Shown here: positions 35,626 through 44,444 of the stretch, piece by piece | How positions within the stretch are numbered: the stretch's first letter is position 1 | Layout: every line of letters starts with the position of its first letter | DNA from: Actinomycetota bacterium | Lineage (GTDB): Bacteria > Actinomycetota > Acidimicrobiia > Acidimicrobiales > MedAcidi-G1 | Reading direction: 5' to 3' | NCBI GenBank assembly: GCA_014381945.1 | Contig: JACNKQ010000044.1 | Location: 1-64,000 of the forward strand | Length of the DNA stretch: 64,000 nt | Program-made: the position numbers and the translations under genes | The notes under the pieces: model-generated | Databases searched by the model: none | Told to the model about the DNA's origin: nothing | The model's input: only the letters and a program-made list of their open reading frames with translations

Positions 35626-36347
35626 CCTCCCGACCCTCCCCGACGCTGACCCTGGCCCTGATCGCAGGGCTCGTCGTCGGCCTCGTTGCCACGCTCGCCC
35701 TCGGCATCTACGGACTCGGTGTCGGCGTGCTCTGCCTCATCGGGGCCGGCTGGGTCGGTGTCGCCGCCGACCGGGGCTCAGCGGTGCGACTCCTGCAGGC
35801 CGTCGGAACACGACCAGCGTCCCCCGATGACCACCCCCGCCTCCACAACACCATGGACCAACTCTGCCTTGTCCAGGGGATCGAACCCCCCTCGCTCCAT
35901 GTGGTCGATGTGCCGACGGGCAATGCGGCGGCGCTGGGATCCCCGAAACCAGCCCTGATCTTCACGGCGGGCGCCCTCGACGCTCTCGAGGTCGTCGAGC
36001 TCGAAGGCCTCGTCGCCGACCTGCTGGTGCGCACCACCGACAGTGACCTCGCCGCACAGACAGGGGCCGCCGCCCACGGCTACCTGCCCGGATCTGCGAG
36101 GATGCGGCGCCGCTGGACCCGCCCCGACCGGCAGGTCAGGTTCGACCTCGAAGCGGCGTCGGTGACCCGCTACCCGCCCGGCCTCCAACGTGCACTGCGG
36201 ACACTCGCCGGCCTCGGTTCGGCCGTTCCGTCGGCACCCGCGGCCAGCGCACACCTCTGGGTGCTCCAACCGGGGGGATCGCCTGAGGCGCCTACGCCCG
36301 TCCATCCTTCCGTCGAGCTGCGCCTCGCTGCGCTCGGCGAGGCCTGA
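35622..36347 (+). CDS. M48 peptidase-like membrane protein lacking the HExxH zinc motif
   Basis: A protein of 241 residues with two hydrophobic segments (about 8-30 and 32-50) followed by an HtpX/M48-like domain. The alignment landmarks are LCLVQGIEPPSLHVVDV, GNAAALGSPKPALIFTAGAL (for NAFATG... TAGLL) and the C-terminal HPSVELRLAAL. Where M48 enzymes have AHELxH, this one reads ELEGLVADLLV, with neither histidine nor the catalytic glutamate. The frame is intact, so it is a pseudo-protease rather than a decaying gene. The start at 35622 is chosen because the TGA of the small upstream ORF overlaps it; an in-frame ATG at 35589 would overlap the promoter box. It overlaps the next gene by one base (TGATG). 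Confidence 0.75.
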   Translation: MTSRPSPTLTLALIAGLVVGLVATLALGIYGLGVGVLCLIGAGWVGVAADRGSAVRLLQAVGTRPASPDDHPRLHNTMDQLCLVQGIEPPSLHVVDVPTGNAAALGSPKPALIFTAGALDALEVVELEGLVADLLVRTTDSDLAAQTGAAAHGYLPGSARMRRRWTRPDRQVRFDLEAASVTRYPPGLQRALRTLAGLGSAVPSAPAASAHLWVLQPGGSPEAPTPVHPSVELRLAALGEA

Positions 36348-37603
36348 TGCGGGTCCGGACCGCCTGCTGCGCCCTCCTGGTCCTGGCTGCCGCAGCCTGT
36401 GGCGGCGGAGAAGGTGGGGAAGGCGGGCCGGGCGGCGTGTCGACCACAGGGACCCCGTCCACAGCGGACCCGGCAGGTTCGACGAATTCGACGGGTGCCA
36501 CGGGGGAGGCCTCGACGACCTCGGCCCCGGACGACCAGGCGCTCTCCGAGGCCGACGAACCGGTCGCCGTGCCGAGCACGACCGAGGACATCGTCACATC
36601 GCCCACCGTGAGGACCGAGATCGGCGACACAGAGGTGTCAGCCGACGGGACCACGACGACCACGACCGAGGCGCCATGGGACGGCCTGACGATGCCCCTG
36701 ACCGGTGAGCCGGCACCGGACGGGCTGCCCGAGCGTCCTGCACTGGTCGTCAAGGTCGGCAACAACGACTGGCGCTCCCTGCCACAGGTCGGCCTGGAGG
36801 CCGCCGACATCGTCTACGAGCTGATGGTCGAGAACTTCGTGACCCGATTCGCCGCCGTGTTCCACAGCGAGCTCCCGGAGGCAATCCGGCCGGTCCGCTC
36901 GGCCCGGTCCAGCGACATCGACCTGGTGGCCAACCTGGACCGCCCCATGTTCGTCTACTGGGGAAGCAACGCCGGGGTCGCCGCAGAGGTCGAAGGGGCC
37001 GAACGCCTCGGCATGCTGCAGGTCAGGTCGACGACCGGCAGGGGACAGGAGCACTTCCGGCGCGACGACACCAGGAAGGCCCCCTACAACGGCGTCGTGG
37101 ACCCGGCGGGCGTCTTAACCTCGCTGGACGGTGAGGCACTACCACCGGGACCGGTCTTCACCTACGGGCCACCCGCCGAATCGGCGATACAGGCCGCAGG
37201 CGTCCGCTGGACGACGGCGAACCGCGACGTGGCCTTCGTATGGGATGGTGATTCCGGGCAGTGGATCAGGTACCAGGACGGGCTGCCCCACCTCGACGCC
37301 AACGGGGCGCCCCTCGCAGCCGACAATGTTCTCAAGCTCACGGTCGGCTACCGGCAGTCCGCCGCCGACCAGACCTCCCCACAGCTGCTGAGCACCGGAT
37401 CGGGCGACGGCTGGCTGTTCCGCGACGGAACCGTCACCGGCATCGTCTGGAGCCGGCAGTTCATCGCCGACGGGTGGGCGATCCTCGACGACGACACCGG
37501 CGAACGCCTGCACCTCGACCGGGGTTCCACCTGGGTGCTCATGACACGCATCGGCGAGGGCGAGATCCTCGACGCCATGGAGGCCCGCGAACTGGTCGGC
37601 TGA
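36347..37603 (+). CDS. DUF3048 (YerB-like) lipoprotein
   Basis: A protein of 418 residues. The signal peptide ends in a lipobox LAAAAC (Cys near residue 19), followed by a Gly/Thr/Ser-rich linker of about 90 residues. The DUF3048 domain then begins at PALVVKVGNNDWRSLPQVGLEAADIVYE (read in two parts), with RFAAVFHSELPEAIRPVRSARSSD and the late DGTVTGIVWSRQF and LDRGSTWVLM. Function is unknown; it is an outward-facing lipid-anchored protein. Translation is coupled to the M48-like gene through TGATG. Confidence 0.88.
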   Translation: MRVRTACCALLVLAAAACGGGEGGEGGPGGVSTTGTPSTADPAGSTNSTGATGEASTTSAPDDQALSEADEPVAVPSTTEDIVTSPTVRTEIGDTEVSADGTTTTTTEAPWDGLTMPLTGEPAPDGLPERPALVVKVGNNDWRSLPQVGLEAADIVYELMVENFVTRFAAVFHSELPEAIRPVRSARSSDIDLVANLDRPMFVYWGSNAGVAAEVEGAERLGMLQVRSTTGRGQEHFRRDDTRKAPYNGVVDPAGVLTSLDGEALPPGPVFTYGPPAESAIQAAGVRWTTANRDVAFVWDGDSGQWIRYQDGLPHLDANGAPLAADNVLKLTVGYRQSAADQTSPQLLSTGSGDGWLFRDGTVTGIVWSRQFIADGWAILDDDTGERLHLDRGSTWVLMTRIGEGEILDAMEARELVG

Positions 37604-37641
37604 AGCCCTGCCCCGCGGCGACGACCAGCCGGGTGCGGCCG

Positions 37642-37647
37642 TACACT
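37642..37647 (+). promoter_or_regulatory. Putative -10 box of pdxS
   Basis: TACACT, 7 bases before the ATG at 37655. Confidence 0.5.
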
Positions 37648-37654
37648 CGCCGGC

Positions 37655-38545
37655 ATGAGCGAAACGAACCGTTCCACGGGAACACAGATGGTCAAGCGCG
37701 GGCTCGCCGAGATGCTCAAGGGCGGCGTCATCATGGACGTCGTCGACGCCCGGCAGGCCCGCATCGCCGAGGACGCCGGGGCAACGGCCGTTATGGCCCT
37801 CGAACGGGTCCCATCGGACATCCGACGCGACGGCGGCGTGGCCCGCATGTCCGACCCGGAGATGATCGAGGCGATCAAGGAGGCCGTGACCATCCCGGTC
37901 ATGGCCAAGGCCCGCATCGGCCACTTCGCCGAAGCCCAGATCCTCGAGGCCCTCGGCGTCGACTACGTCGACGAGAGCGAGGTGCTCACCCCGGCCGACG
38001 AGGCCCACCACATCGACAAGTGGGCGTTCACCGTTCCGTTCGTGTGCGGAGCCACCAACCTGGGCGAGGCACTCCGCCGCATCTCCGAAGGCGCCTGCCT
38101 CATCCGCTCGAAGGGTGAGGCCGGCACCGGCAACATCGTCGAGGCCGTCAGGCACCTGCGGTCGATCCTCGGCGACCTGCGCCGCATCACCCAGGCCGAT
38201 TCCGCCGAACTGTTCGACTGGGCCAAGCGCCTCCAGTCGCCGCTGCCCCTCGTCCAGGAGGTCGCCGAAACCGGACGCCTCCCGGTGCCCATGTTCTGCG
38301 CAGGCGGCATCGCCACCCCGGCCGACGCCTCGCTCGTCATGCAGCTGGGAGCCGAGGCGGTCTTCGTCGGCTCCGGCATCTTCAAAAGCGACGACCCTGC
38401 ACCCCGGGCCCGCGCCATCGTCGAGGCCACGACCAACTTCGCCGACCCGACCCTGCTGGCCAAGGTCAGCCGCGGCCTCGGCGACGCCATGCCCGGCCTC
38501 GAGATCGACACGCTCGAGACCCGCCTGGCCGACCGGGGCTGGTAG
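37655..38545 (+). CDS. pdxS: Pyridoxal 5'-phosphate synthase, synthase subunit
   Basis: Makes PLP from ribose-5-phosphate, glyceraldehyde-3-phosphate and ammonia supplied by PdxT. The 296-residue protein has [21 protein letters not shown]85 in [10 protein letters not shown]153 in [10 protein letters not shown] and [11 protein letters not shown], matching the two catalytic lysines of the family. The start is fixed by TACACT 7 bases upstream. A 14-bp tandem repeat array lies between its stop and pdxT. Confidence 0.98.
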   Translation: MSETNRSTGTQMVKRGLAEMLKGGVIMDVVDARQARIAEDAGATAVMALERVPSDIRRDGGVARMSDPEMIEAIKEAVTIPVMAKARIGHFAEAQILEALGVDYVDESEVLTPADEAHHIDKWAFTVPFVCGATNLGEALRRISEGACLIRSKGEAGTGNIVEAVRHLRSILGDLRRITQADSAELFDWAKRLQSPLPLVQEVAETGRLPVPMFCAGGIATPADASLVMQLGAEAVFVGSGIFKSDDPAPRARAIVEATTNFADPTLLAKVSRGLGDAMPGLEIDTLETRLADRGW

Positions 38546-38657
38546 GCGATCAGTTGAAGGCGATCAGTTGAAGGCGATCAGTTGAAGGCGATCAGTTGAA
38601 GGCGATCAGTTGAAGGCGATCAGTTGAAGGCGATCAGTTGAAGGCGATCAGTTGAAG
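38546..38657 (+). repeat. Eight perfect 14-bp tandem repeats ending in the pdxT start
   Basis: GCGATCAGTTGAAG is repeated eight times without a mismatch (112 bases), beginning at the base after the pdxS stop. Each unit holds TTG and, with its neighbour, a GAAGG 7 bases before the next TTG. From each internal TTG the frame runs five codons (MKAIS) and stops at TGA overlapping the next TTG (TTGA). The eighth TTG, at 38652, is the pdxT start codon. The unit is not a multiple of three. Confidence 0.97.
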
Positions 38658-39236
38658 GTAGGCGTGCTGGCGCTTCAGGGGGCGTTCGCCAGCCATGCCG
38701 AGATGCTCGGCGAGGCGGGGGCTACACCGATCGAGGTCCGCACGGCCGGTGAGCTCGCCGAGGCCGACGCCCTGGTGATGCCCGGAGGCGAGTCCACGAC
38801 GATGTCGATGCTGCTCGACATCGCCGAACTCCGCGCACCGCTGGCCGGTCGGCTGGCCGACGGGATGCCCGTCTTCGGAACCTGTGCCGGAATGATCCTG
38901 CTGGCCGTCAACGTGCTGGACGGCCGCTCCGACCAACGGTCCCTGGGCGCCATCGACCTCGACGTCCGACGCAACGGCTACGGCCGCCAGGTCGACTCCT
39001 TCGAAACCGACCTGGTGGTCGACGGGCTCGAGGGCACGTTCCCCGGAATCTTCATCCGCTCGCCCGTGGTCGAACGGATCGGCCCGGACGTCGAGGTGGT
39101 TGCAGAGGTCGAGGGGCGGCCGGTGCTGTGCCGGCAGGGCAACGTCCTCGTGGCGTCCTTCCACCCCGAGTTGGCGGGCGACGCCCGCATCCACCGACGG
39201 TTCCTCGAGTCGGCGTTCGCCTCCGACGCCGCCTGA
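38652..39236 (+). CDS. pdxT: Pyridoxal 5'-phosphate synthase, glutaminase subunit
   Basis: Hydrolyses glutamine and passes ammonia to PdxS. The 194-residue class I amidotransferase has KVGVLALQGAFASH, MPGGESTTMSMLL, the nucleophile C78 in GTCAGM, and the His-Glu pair in SFHPELAGD. The start is a TTG in the last of eight 14-bp repeats; the family start KxGVLALQG makes this position certain. The GAAGG of the seventh repeat acts as ribosome binding site. Confidence 0.97.
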   Translation: MKVGVLALQGAFASHAEMLGEAGATPIEVRTAGELAEADALVMPGGESTTMSMLLDIAELRAPLAGRLADGMPVFGTCAGMILLAVNVLDGRSDQRSLGAIDLDVRRNGYGRQVDSFETDLVVDGLEGTFPGIFIRSPVVERIGPDVEVVAEVEGRPVLCRQGNVLVASFHPELAGDARIHRRFLESAFASDAA

Positions 39237-39257
39237 GCCCATAGGAGCAGCCACGCA

Positions 39258-40007
39258 GTGTCCGGTCATTCCAAGTGGGCGACGATCAAGCACAAGAAGG
39301 GGGCCGCCGACGCCAGGCGCGGCAAGCTCTTCGCCAAGCTGATCAAGCAGGTCGAGACAGCGGCACGTCAGGGCGGCGGCGATCAGGACGCCAACCCGAC
39401 CCTGCGGACCATGTTCCAGAAGGCCCGCGATGCCTCGGTCCCGCTCGACACCATCGAACGGGCGGTCAAGCGGGGGACCGGCGAACTCGAGGGCGTCGTC
39501 TACGAGCCCGTCACCTACGAGGGCTATGCGCCCCACGGTGTGGCGCTCTACGTCGAGACCCTCACCGACAACCGCAACCGCACCAGCTCCGACGTGCGTT
39601 CGGTCCTAGTGAAAAACGGCGGCTCCCTCGCCGAGCCGGGATCGGTCGCATGGCAGTTCGAGCGCAAGGGGGTCGTCCTGCTGCCGGGGTCGACCGACGA
39701 GGACGAGATCATGCTGGCGGCCCTCGACGCCGGTGCCGAGGACCTGGTCGACGACGGCGGGATCTGGCGCCTGACCTGTGAGGCCTCCGACCTTCCGACC
39801 GTGCGGGCGGCGGTCGAGGCAGCCGAGATCGCCTTCGACTCGGCCGACGTCACGATGGTGGCCACCTCGACGGTTGCCCTCGGGACGGCGGAGGAGGCCA
39901 GGGCCGTCCTGCGGGTCATCGACCTGATCGACGACCTCGACGACGTCCAGGACGTCCACGCCAACTTCGACATTCCCGACGAGCTGTTCGCAGCCCTCGA
40001 AGCCTGA
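39258..40007 (+). CDS. yebC: YebC/PmpR-family regulator or translation factor
   Basis: The 249-residue protein starts SGHSKWATIKHKKGAADARR and continues with GKLFAKLIKQVETAARQGGG, DTIERAVKRGTG, YEGYAPHGVALYVE and NRTSSDVR, the YebC signature. Members have been described as DNA-binding regulators, and some help ribosomes through proline runs. AGGAG is 10 bases before the GTG. It precedes ruvC, an order kept across many bacteria. Confidence 0.97.
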   Translation: MSGHSKWATIKHKKGAADARRGKLFAKLIKQVETAARQGGGDQDANPTLRTMFQKARDASVPLDTIERAVKRGTGELEGVVYEPVTYEGYAPHGVALYVETLTDNRNRTSSDVRSVLVKNGGSLAEPGSVAWQFERKGVVLLPGSTDEDEIMLAALDAGAEDLVDDGGIWRLTCEASDLPTVRAAVEAAEIAFDSADVTMVATSTVALGTAEEARAVLRVIDLIDDLDDVQDVHANFDIPDELFAALEA

Positions 40008-40051
40008 TCCCAGCAGTTGGCAGCGGTCCCCCTGCCTGCGACCCGCACTGC

Positions 40052-40057
40052 TAGAGT
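40052..40057 (+). promoter_or_regulatory. Putative -10 box of ruvCAB
   Basis: TAGAGT, 7 bases before the ATG at 40065. Confidence 0.5.
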
Positions 40058-40064
40058 CGTACAT

Positions 40065-40571
40065 ATGTTCGTTCTGGGGATAGATCCCGGGCTCACCCGC
40101 TGCGGTTACGGCGTCATCGAGCGCCTGTCTCCCCGCCGCACCCGGGCCGTAGCCGCCGGCGTCCTGCGGACCGACCCCGACGCCGAGCTCCCCGACCGTC
40201 TCGCCGAACTCCAGGCCGAGGTCCGTGGCCTGCTCCACGACTACCGGCCGGACGCCGTCGCCATCGAGCGGGTGCTGTTCCAGGTCAACGTGCGTACGGC
40301 AATGCAGGTCGGCCAGGCGGCCGGCGTCGTCATGGCCGAGGCGGCAGCCACGGGATGCCGGGTCGCCCTCTACTCGCCCAACGAGGTCAAGTCGGCCGTG
40401 GCCGGATGGGGCGGCGCCGACAAGCGTCAGATGGAGCAGATGGTCCGGGCCCAACTCGACATCGAGCAGGCCCTGCGGCCCGTCGATGCCGCCGATGCCG
40501 TCGCCGTCGCCCTCTGCCACCTGGCCATCGCACCCATGGCCGATGCCGTGGCCCGTGGGGGGTCGACATGA
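40065..40571 (+). CDS. ruvC: Holliday junction endonuclease RuvC
   Basis: Cuts four-way DNA junctions in the RuvABC resolvasome. The 168-residue protein opens FVLGIDPGLTRCGYGVIE with the first catalytic Asp, then IERVLFQVNVRTAMQVGQAAG, PNEVKSAVAGWGGADKRQM and VDAADAVAVALCH with the last acidic residues. The ATG is fixed by TAGAGT 7 bases upstream. Its stop overlaps ruvA (ATGA). Confidence 0.98.
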   Translation: MFVLGIDPGLTRCGYGVIERLSPRRTRAVAAGVLRTDPDAELPDRLAELQAEVRGLLHDYRPDAVAIERVLFQVNVRTAMQVGQAAGVVMAEAAATGCRVALYSPNEVKSAVAGWGGADKRQMEQMVRAQLDIEQALRPVDAADAVAVALCHLAIAPMADAVARGGST

Positions 40572-41164
40572 TCGGATCGCTGCGCGGCCATCTGCTCGAG
40601 TGCGGTGAGGATGGTCTGGTGCTGCTCGAGGTCGGCGGCGTCGGCTACCGCATCACCGTCACGCCCACCACCGCCTACCGCCTCGGCGAGGCGTCCGGCG
40701 ACGAGGTCTTCGTCCACGTGCACCACCACATCCGCGAGGCCGACCAGGCCCTCTACGGCTTCCTCGAGCGCTCGGAGCGGGCCTGCTTCGAGGCCCTCCT
40801 GTCGGCACACGGGGTCGGACCGGCGCTGGCGCTGGCCGTGCTCGGCGTCCACGGACCCGACGAGCTGGCCCGGGTGGTCGCCATCGATGACATCGCTGCG
40901 CTGTGCCTCGTCCCGGGCATCGGCAAGAAGACCGCAGCCCGGCTCCTCGTCGACCTCAAGGGCACCCTCGACCTGCCCGTCGACGCCATACCCGACGTAT
41001 CCGGAAACGGCGGGCCTCCCCAATCGCCGCTGGCAGAGGTGCAGGGGGCGCTGGGAGGCCTGGGCTACTCCCCGGAAGAGGTCCGCACGGTGCTGGCCGA
41101 CCTGGCCGGAGACGATCCCGCCGACCTCCTGCGCGAGGCGTTGCGGCGCCTGGCCAGGTCCTAG
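40568..41164 (+). CDS. ruvA: Holliday junction DNA helicase subunit RuvA
   Basis: Binds the junction and loads RuvB. The 198-residue protein begins [11 protein letters not shown] and has an OB fold (1-65), helix-hairpin-helix motifs in [15 protein letters not shown] and [19 protein letters not shown], and a C-terminal RuvB-contacting domain (about 145-198). It overlaps ruvC by four bases and lies four bases before ruvB. Confidence 0.98.
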   Translation: MIGSLRGHLLECGEDGLVLLEVGGVGYRITVTPTTAYRLGEASGDEVFVHVHHHIREADQALYGFLERSERACFEALLSAHGVGPALALAVLGVHGPDELARVVAIDDIAALCLVPGIGKKTAARLLVDLKGTLDLPVDAIPDVSGNGGPPQSPLAEVQGALGGLGYSPEEVRTVLADLAGDDPADLLREALRRLARS

Positions 41165-41168
41165 GGCC

Positions 41169-42209
41169 GTGGCACGCGACGAGCTGCTGTCCCCGGCGGC
41201 CGAACCCGAAGAGGTCGAGGCCGAGGTCGGGCTCCGCCCCCGCAACCTCGACGAGTTCGTCGGCCAGGAGGAACTCAAGGGCCACCTGCGGGTGATGCTC
41301 GAAGCCGCCCGCCAGCGGGGCCAGGCGGCCGACCACTTCCTGTTCGGCGGCCCCCCCGGGCTCGGCAAGACCACGCTGGCGCACATCGTCGCCGTCGAGA
41401 TGGGTGCCGAACTCCACGTGACCTCCGGCCCGGCGCTCGAACGGGCAGGCGACCTGGCGGCAATCCTCACCAAGCTCGAAGAAGGCGACGTCCTGTTCAT
41501 CGACGAGATCCACGGCCTGGCCCGGGCCGTCGAAGAAATCCTCTACCCGGCAATGGAGGACTTCGAGCTCGACATCGTCCTGGGCAAGGGCCCGGCGGCC
41601 CGCTCGATCCGTCTCGAGCTGCCGCGCTTCACCCTCGTCGGGGCCACCACGCGCACCGGCCTCATCACCGGCCCGCTGCGCGACCGCTTCGGCCTCACCG
41701 CCCGGCTCGACTACTACGAACCCGCCGACCTGCGCACGATCGTGCGGCGGGCGGCCGGAATCCTCGACGTCGAACTCGACGAGGAGGGCGCCACCGAGAT
41801 CGCCCGCCGTTCGCGTGGCACACCCCGCATCGCCAACCGCCTGCTGCGCCAGGTGCGCGACTTCGCCCAGGTCGAACGCCCCGAGACCGGCGGGCGCATC
41901 GGTGGCGACACGGCCCGCGACGGGCTCACCTTCTTCGCCGTCGACGAACTCGGACTCGACAAGCCCACCAGGGCGATCCTGGCTTCACTCTGCGAGATGT
42001 TCGGTGGCGGACCCGTCGGGCTCAAGACGCTCGCCATCAGCATCGGCGAACCGGAGGACACCGTCGAAGACGTCTACGAGCCGTTCCTGATCCAGCAGGG
42101 CCTGCTGATGCGCACACCCAAGGGACGCGTCGCCACGCCGGCGGCATTCGGCCACCTCGGCCTGCAGGTGCCATCCGACGGACGGGGCAACGCCCTGTTC
42201 GGTGGCTGA
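41169..42209 (+). CDS. ruvB: Holliday junction branch-migration ATPase RuvB
   Basis: AAA+ motor of RuvAB. The 346-residue protein has [20 protein letters not shown], Walker [13 protein letters not shown], Walker [31 protein letters not shown] and a C-terminal winged helix with [16 protein letters not shown]. The GTG at 41169 lies four bases after ruvA; the longer upstream frame is inside ruvA. Confidence 0.98.
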   Translation: MARDELLSPAAEPEEVEAEVGLRPRNLDEFVGQEELKGHLRVMLEAARQRGQAADHFLFGGPPGLGKTTLAHIVAVEMGAELHVTSGPALERAGDLAAILTKLEEGDVLFIDEIHGLARAVEEILYPAMEDFELDIVLGKGPAARSIRLELPRFTLVGATTRTGLITGPLRDRFGLTARLDYYEPADLRTIVRRAAGILDVELDEEGATEIARRSRGTPRIANRLLRQVRDFAQVERPETGGRIGGDTARDGLTFFAVDELGLDKPTRAILASLCEMFGGGPVGLKTLAISIGEPEDTVEDVYEPFLIQQGLLMRTPKGRVATPAAFGHLGLQVPSDGRGNALFGG

Positions 42210-42231
42210 CCGCCGCTGCACCTCCCCGTTC

Positions 42232-42237
42232 TAGGAT
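42232..42237 (+). promoter_or_regulatory. Putative -10 box of queA-tgt
   Basis: TAGGAT, 8 bases before the GTG at 42246. Confidence 0.5.
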
Positions 42238-42245
42238 CGTCCGCC

Positions 42246-43265
42246 GTGCGACCGGCAGACTTCGCCTACGACCTGCCGGCGGCATCGATCGCCCAGGTGC
42301 CGCTCTACGACCGACCGTCGGCCAGGCTCCTCGTCGACATCGGCGACGGCGTCCGCCACCTCACGGTCCACGACCTGCCGACCCTGGTCGGGCCGGGCGA
42401 CGTGATCGTGCTCAACGACACCCGGGTGCTGCCCGCCCGCCTCCACCTGGCCAAAGAGACCGGAGGGGCCGTCGAGGTGCTGCTGCTCGAACGACTCGAC
42501 GGCACCGGGACCAGCGAGGCCTGGGAGGCCCTCGTGAAGCCCAGCCGCCGGATCGCCCCCGGCACCGTCCTGCACAGCGGCCCCGACCTCGCAGTCACGG
42601 TCGAAGATGACCTGGGGGAGGGCCGACGAAGGGTCCGACTCGACGCCGTCGACGGCGTGCCCGGCGCACTCGACCGATACGGAGAGATGCCGCTGCCGCC
42701 CTACCTCTCGACCGTGCTCGATGACCCCGACCGCTACCAGACCGTCTACGCCGACCGGCCCGCCTCGGCAGCGGCCCCGACCGCCGGACTCCACCTCACC
42801 GACGACATCCTCGATTCGTGCCGCGCAGCGGGAGCACGAACCGAACGCCTCGAACTGGTGGTCGGCCTCGACACGTTCCGGCCGATCGCCGTCGACGACC
42901 TCGACGACCACCGGATGCACAGCGAGGCGTACGACGTACCCGCCGCGACCCTTGACGCCTGCCGGGCCGCCGAAAGGGTCATCGCCGTGGGGACGACGAC
43001 GGTACGGGCTCTCGAAGCCGCTGCACGCGGCGACGCCGCCGGCCGCACCGAACTGTTCATCCGCCGACCGTTCGATTTCAGGGTTGTCGACCTGATGCTC
43101 ACCAACTTCCACCTGCCCGGCTCGACCCTGCTGGTGATGCTCGACGCCTTCGTCGGCCCCGGCTGGCGCGACCTGTATGCGACGGCGCTGGCCGAGGGGT
43201 ACCGGTTCCTCTCCTTCGGCGACGCCATGCTGGTGGCCCCCGGCGACAGCGGAGGTGCAACGTGA
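42246..43265 (+). CDS. queA: S-adenosylmethionine:tRNA ribosyltransferase-isomerase
   Basis: Moves the ribosyl part of SAM onto preQ1 at tRNA position 34, giving epoxyqueuosine. The 339-residue protein has FAYDLPAASIAQVPLYDR, LNDTRVLPARLH, SAAAPTAGLHLTDDIL, MHSEAYDVP, AVGTTTVRALE and LTNFHLPGSTLLVMLDAFVG (read in parts), the QueA hallmarks. The GTG start has TAGGAT 8 bases upstream. It overlaps tgt (GTGA), so the two are made together. Confidence 0.97.
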   Translation: MRPADFAYDLPAASIAQVPLYDRPSARLLVDIGDGVRHLTVHDLPTLVGPGDVIVLNDTRVLPARLHLAKETGGAVEVLLLERLDGTGTSEAWEALVKPSRRIAPGTVLHSGPDLAVTVEDDLGEGRRRVRLDAVDGVPGALDRYGEMPLPPYLSTVLDDPDRYQTVYADRPASAAAPTAGLHLTDDILDSCRAAGARTERLELVVGLDTFRPIAVDDLDDHRMHSEAYDVPAATLDACRAAERVIAVGTTTVRALEAAARGDAAGRTELFIRRPFDFRVVDLMLTNFHLPGSTLLVMLDAFVGPGWRDLYATALAEGYRFLSFGDAMLVAPGDSGGAT

Positions 43266-44371
43266 GATCCGACTTCCTTCCTGAGGCCACCGACGGCGGC
43301 GCCCGTGCCGGATCAGCGACGACGCCGGGCGGCACGTTCCGGACTCCCTGCTTCATGCCCGTGGGCACCCGTGGCGCCGTGAGGCACCTCTCGTCGACCG
43401 ACCTCGCCGACCTGGGAGCCCATGTGGTGCTCGCCAACACATACCACCTGATGCTGCGACCCGGCACCGACATCGTCCGGGACCTCGGCGGCCTCGGTGC
43501 GTTCGCCGCATGGGACGGCCTCACCCTCACCGACTCCGGCGGCTACCAGATCTTCTCGCTGCAGCCGAAGGTCGACGACGAAGGGGCGGTCTTCCGGTCG
43601 ACATACGACGGCAGCACCCACCGCCTGACACCGGAAGGGGCCGCCCTCATACAGGCCGACCTCGGGGCCGACATCCAGATGGTCCTCGACGTGTGCCCGG
43701 CGCTCCCCGCCACCGGACAGGTGCTCGGGGAGGCGGTCGAGCGGACCGCCGCCTGGGCGGAACGTGGCCGACGCGCCTTCCTGGAGCACCCGGACGCCTC
43801 GCATCGGCAGTGCCAGTTCGGCATCGTGCAGGGTGGTGTCGATGTGGCGCTGCGGGCCGAAAGCGCCCGACGGACGGTCGAGGTCGGCTTCGACGGCTAT
43901 GCGGTGGGCGGGCTGAGCGTGGGGGAGACCCGGGGGGAGATGCTCGATCCGCTCTCATCGGCCGTCGACCACCTGCCCACCGACCAGCCCCGGTACTTCA
44001 TGGGCCTGGGCGACCCTGCCGGCCTCGTCGAGGTCGTCGCCCGCGGCATCGACATGTTCGACTGCGTGCTCCCCACCCGCCACGCCCGCCACGGCACGAT
44101 CCTCACCTCGGCCGGCCGCATCAACCTGCGTAACGCCCGCTTCGCCACCGACGAATCGCCGCTCGACCCGGACTTCCCTTCGAGCCCCGCGGCGGCCTGG
44201 AGCCGCGCATACCTCCGCCACCTGCTGCTCACGGATGAACCGACCGGCCGTCGCCTGCTTACGCTCCACAACCTGGCCTGGCTGTTCGACTTCGTGGAAC
44301 GACTGCGGGCCTCGATCACCGAAGGCCGCTTCGAGGCGTTCCGGGGCGAGACCCTCGAGGTCTGGGCCTGA
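43262..44371 (+). CDS. tgt: tRNA-guanine transglycosylase without the zinc cysteines
   Basis: Replaces guanine 34 of GU(N) tRNAs with preQ1. The 369-residue protein keeps the active-site parts: LANTYHLMLRPG, the DSGGYQIFSL aspartate, VGGLSVGE, and the nucleophile Asp in MFDCVLPTRHARHG. Bacterial Tgt then has CxCxxC plus a distant His to hold zinc. Here the region reads SPLDPDFPSSPAAAWSRAYLRH with no cysteine, although the later TLHNLAW histidine remains. The frame and both flanks are intact, so it is a real change in the protein. Coupling to queA supports a tRNA-modification role. Confidence 0.93.
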   Translation: MRSDFLPEATDGGARAGSATTPGGTFRTPCFMPVGTRGAVRHLSSTDLADLGAHVVLANTYHLMLRPGTDIVRDLGGLGAFAAWDGLTLTDSGGYQIFSLQPKVDDEGAVFRSTYDGSTHRLTPEGAALIQADLGADIQMVLDVCPALPATGQVLGEAVERTAAWAERGRRAFLEHPDASHRQCQFGIVQGGVDVALRAESARRTVEVGFDGYAVGGLSVGETRGEMLDPLSSAVDHLPTDQPRYFMGLGDPAGLVEVVARGIDMFDCVLPTRHARHGTILTSAGRINLRNARFATDESPLDPDFPSSPAAAWSRAYLRHLLLTDEPTGRRLLTLHNLAWLFDFVERLRASITEGRFEAFRGETLEVWA

Positions 44372-44395
44372 GGTACGGGAGCGGATCCTGCCGCC

Positions 44396-44401
44396 TAGGC
44401 T
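44396..44401 (+). promoter_or_regulatory. Putative -10 box of yajC-secD-secF
   Basis: TAGGCT, 43 bases before the yajC start. A leader of about 37 bases with AGAGG some 14 bases before the ATG would follow. Confidence 0.4.
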
Positions 44402-44444
44402 TCCGACGGTCCGCCGGTCGATCCACAGAGGTATTGCGTTCACC

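Noticed and set aside
36400-36690. Low-complexity region as a repeat element
   Set aside because: It is the Gly/Thr/Ser-rich linker of the DUF3048 lipoprotein, typical after a lipobox, and not a tandem DNA repeat.
38546-38657. CRISPR array
   Set aside because: The 14-bp units are contiguous, with no spacers and no cas genes; it is a simple tandem repeat.
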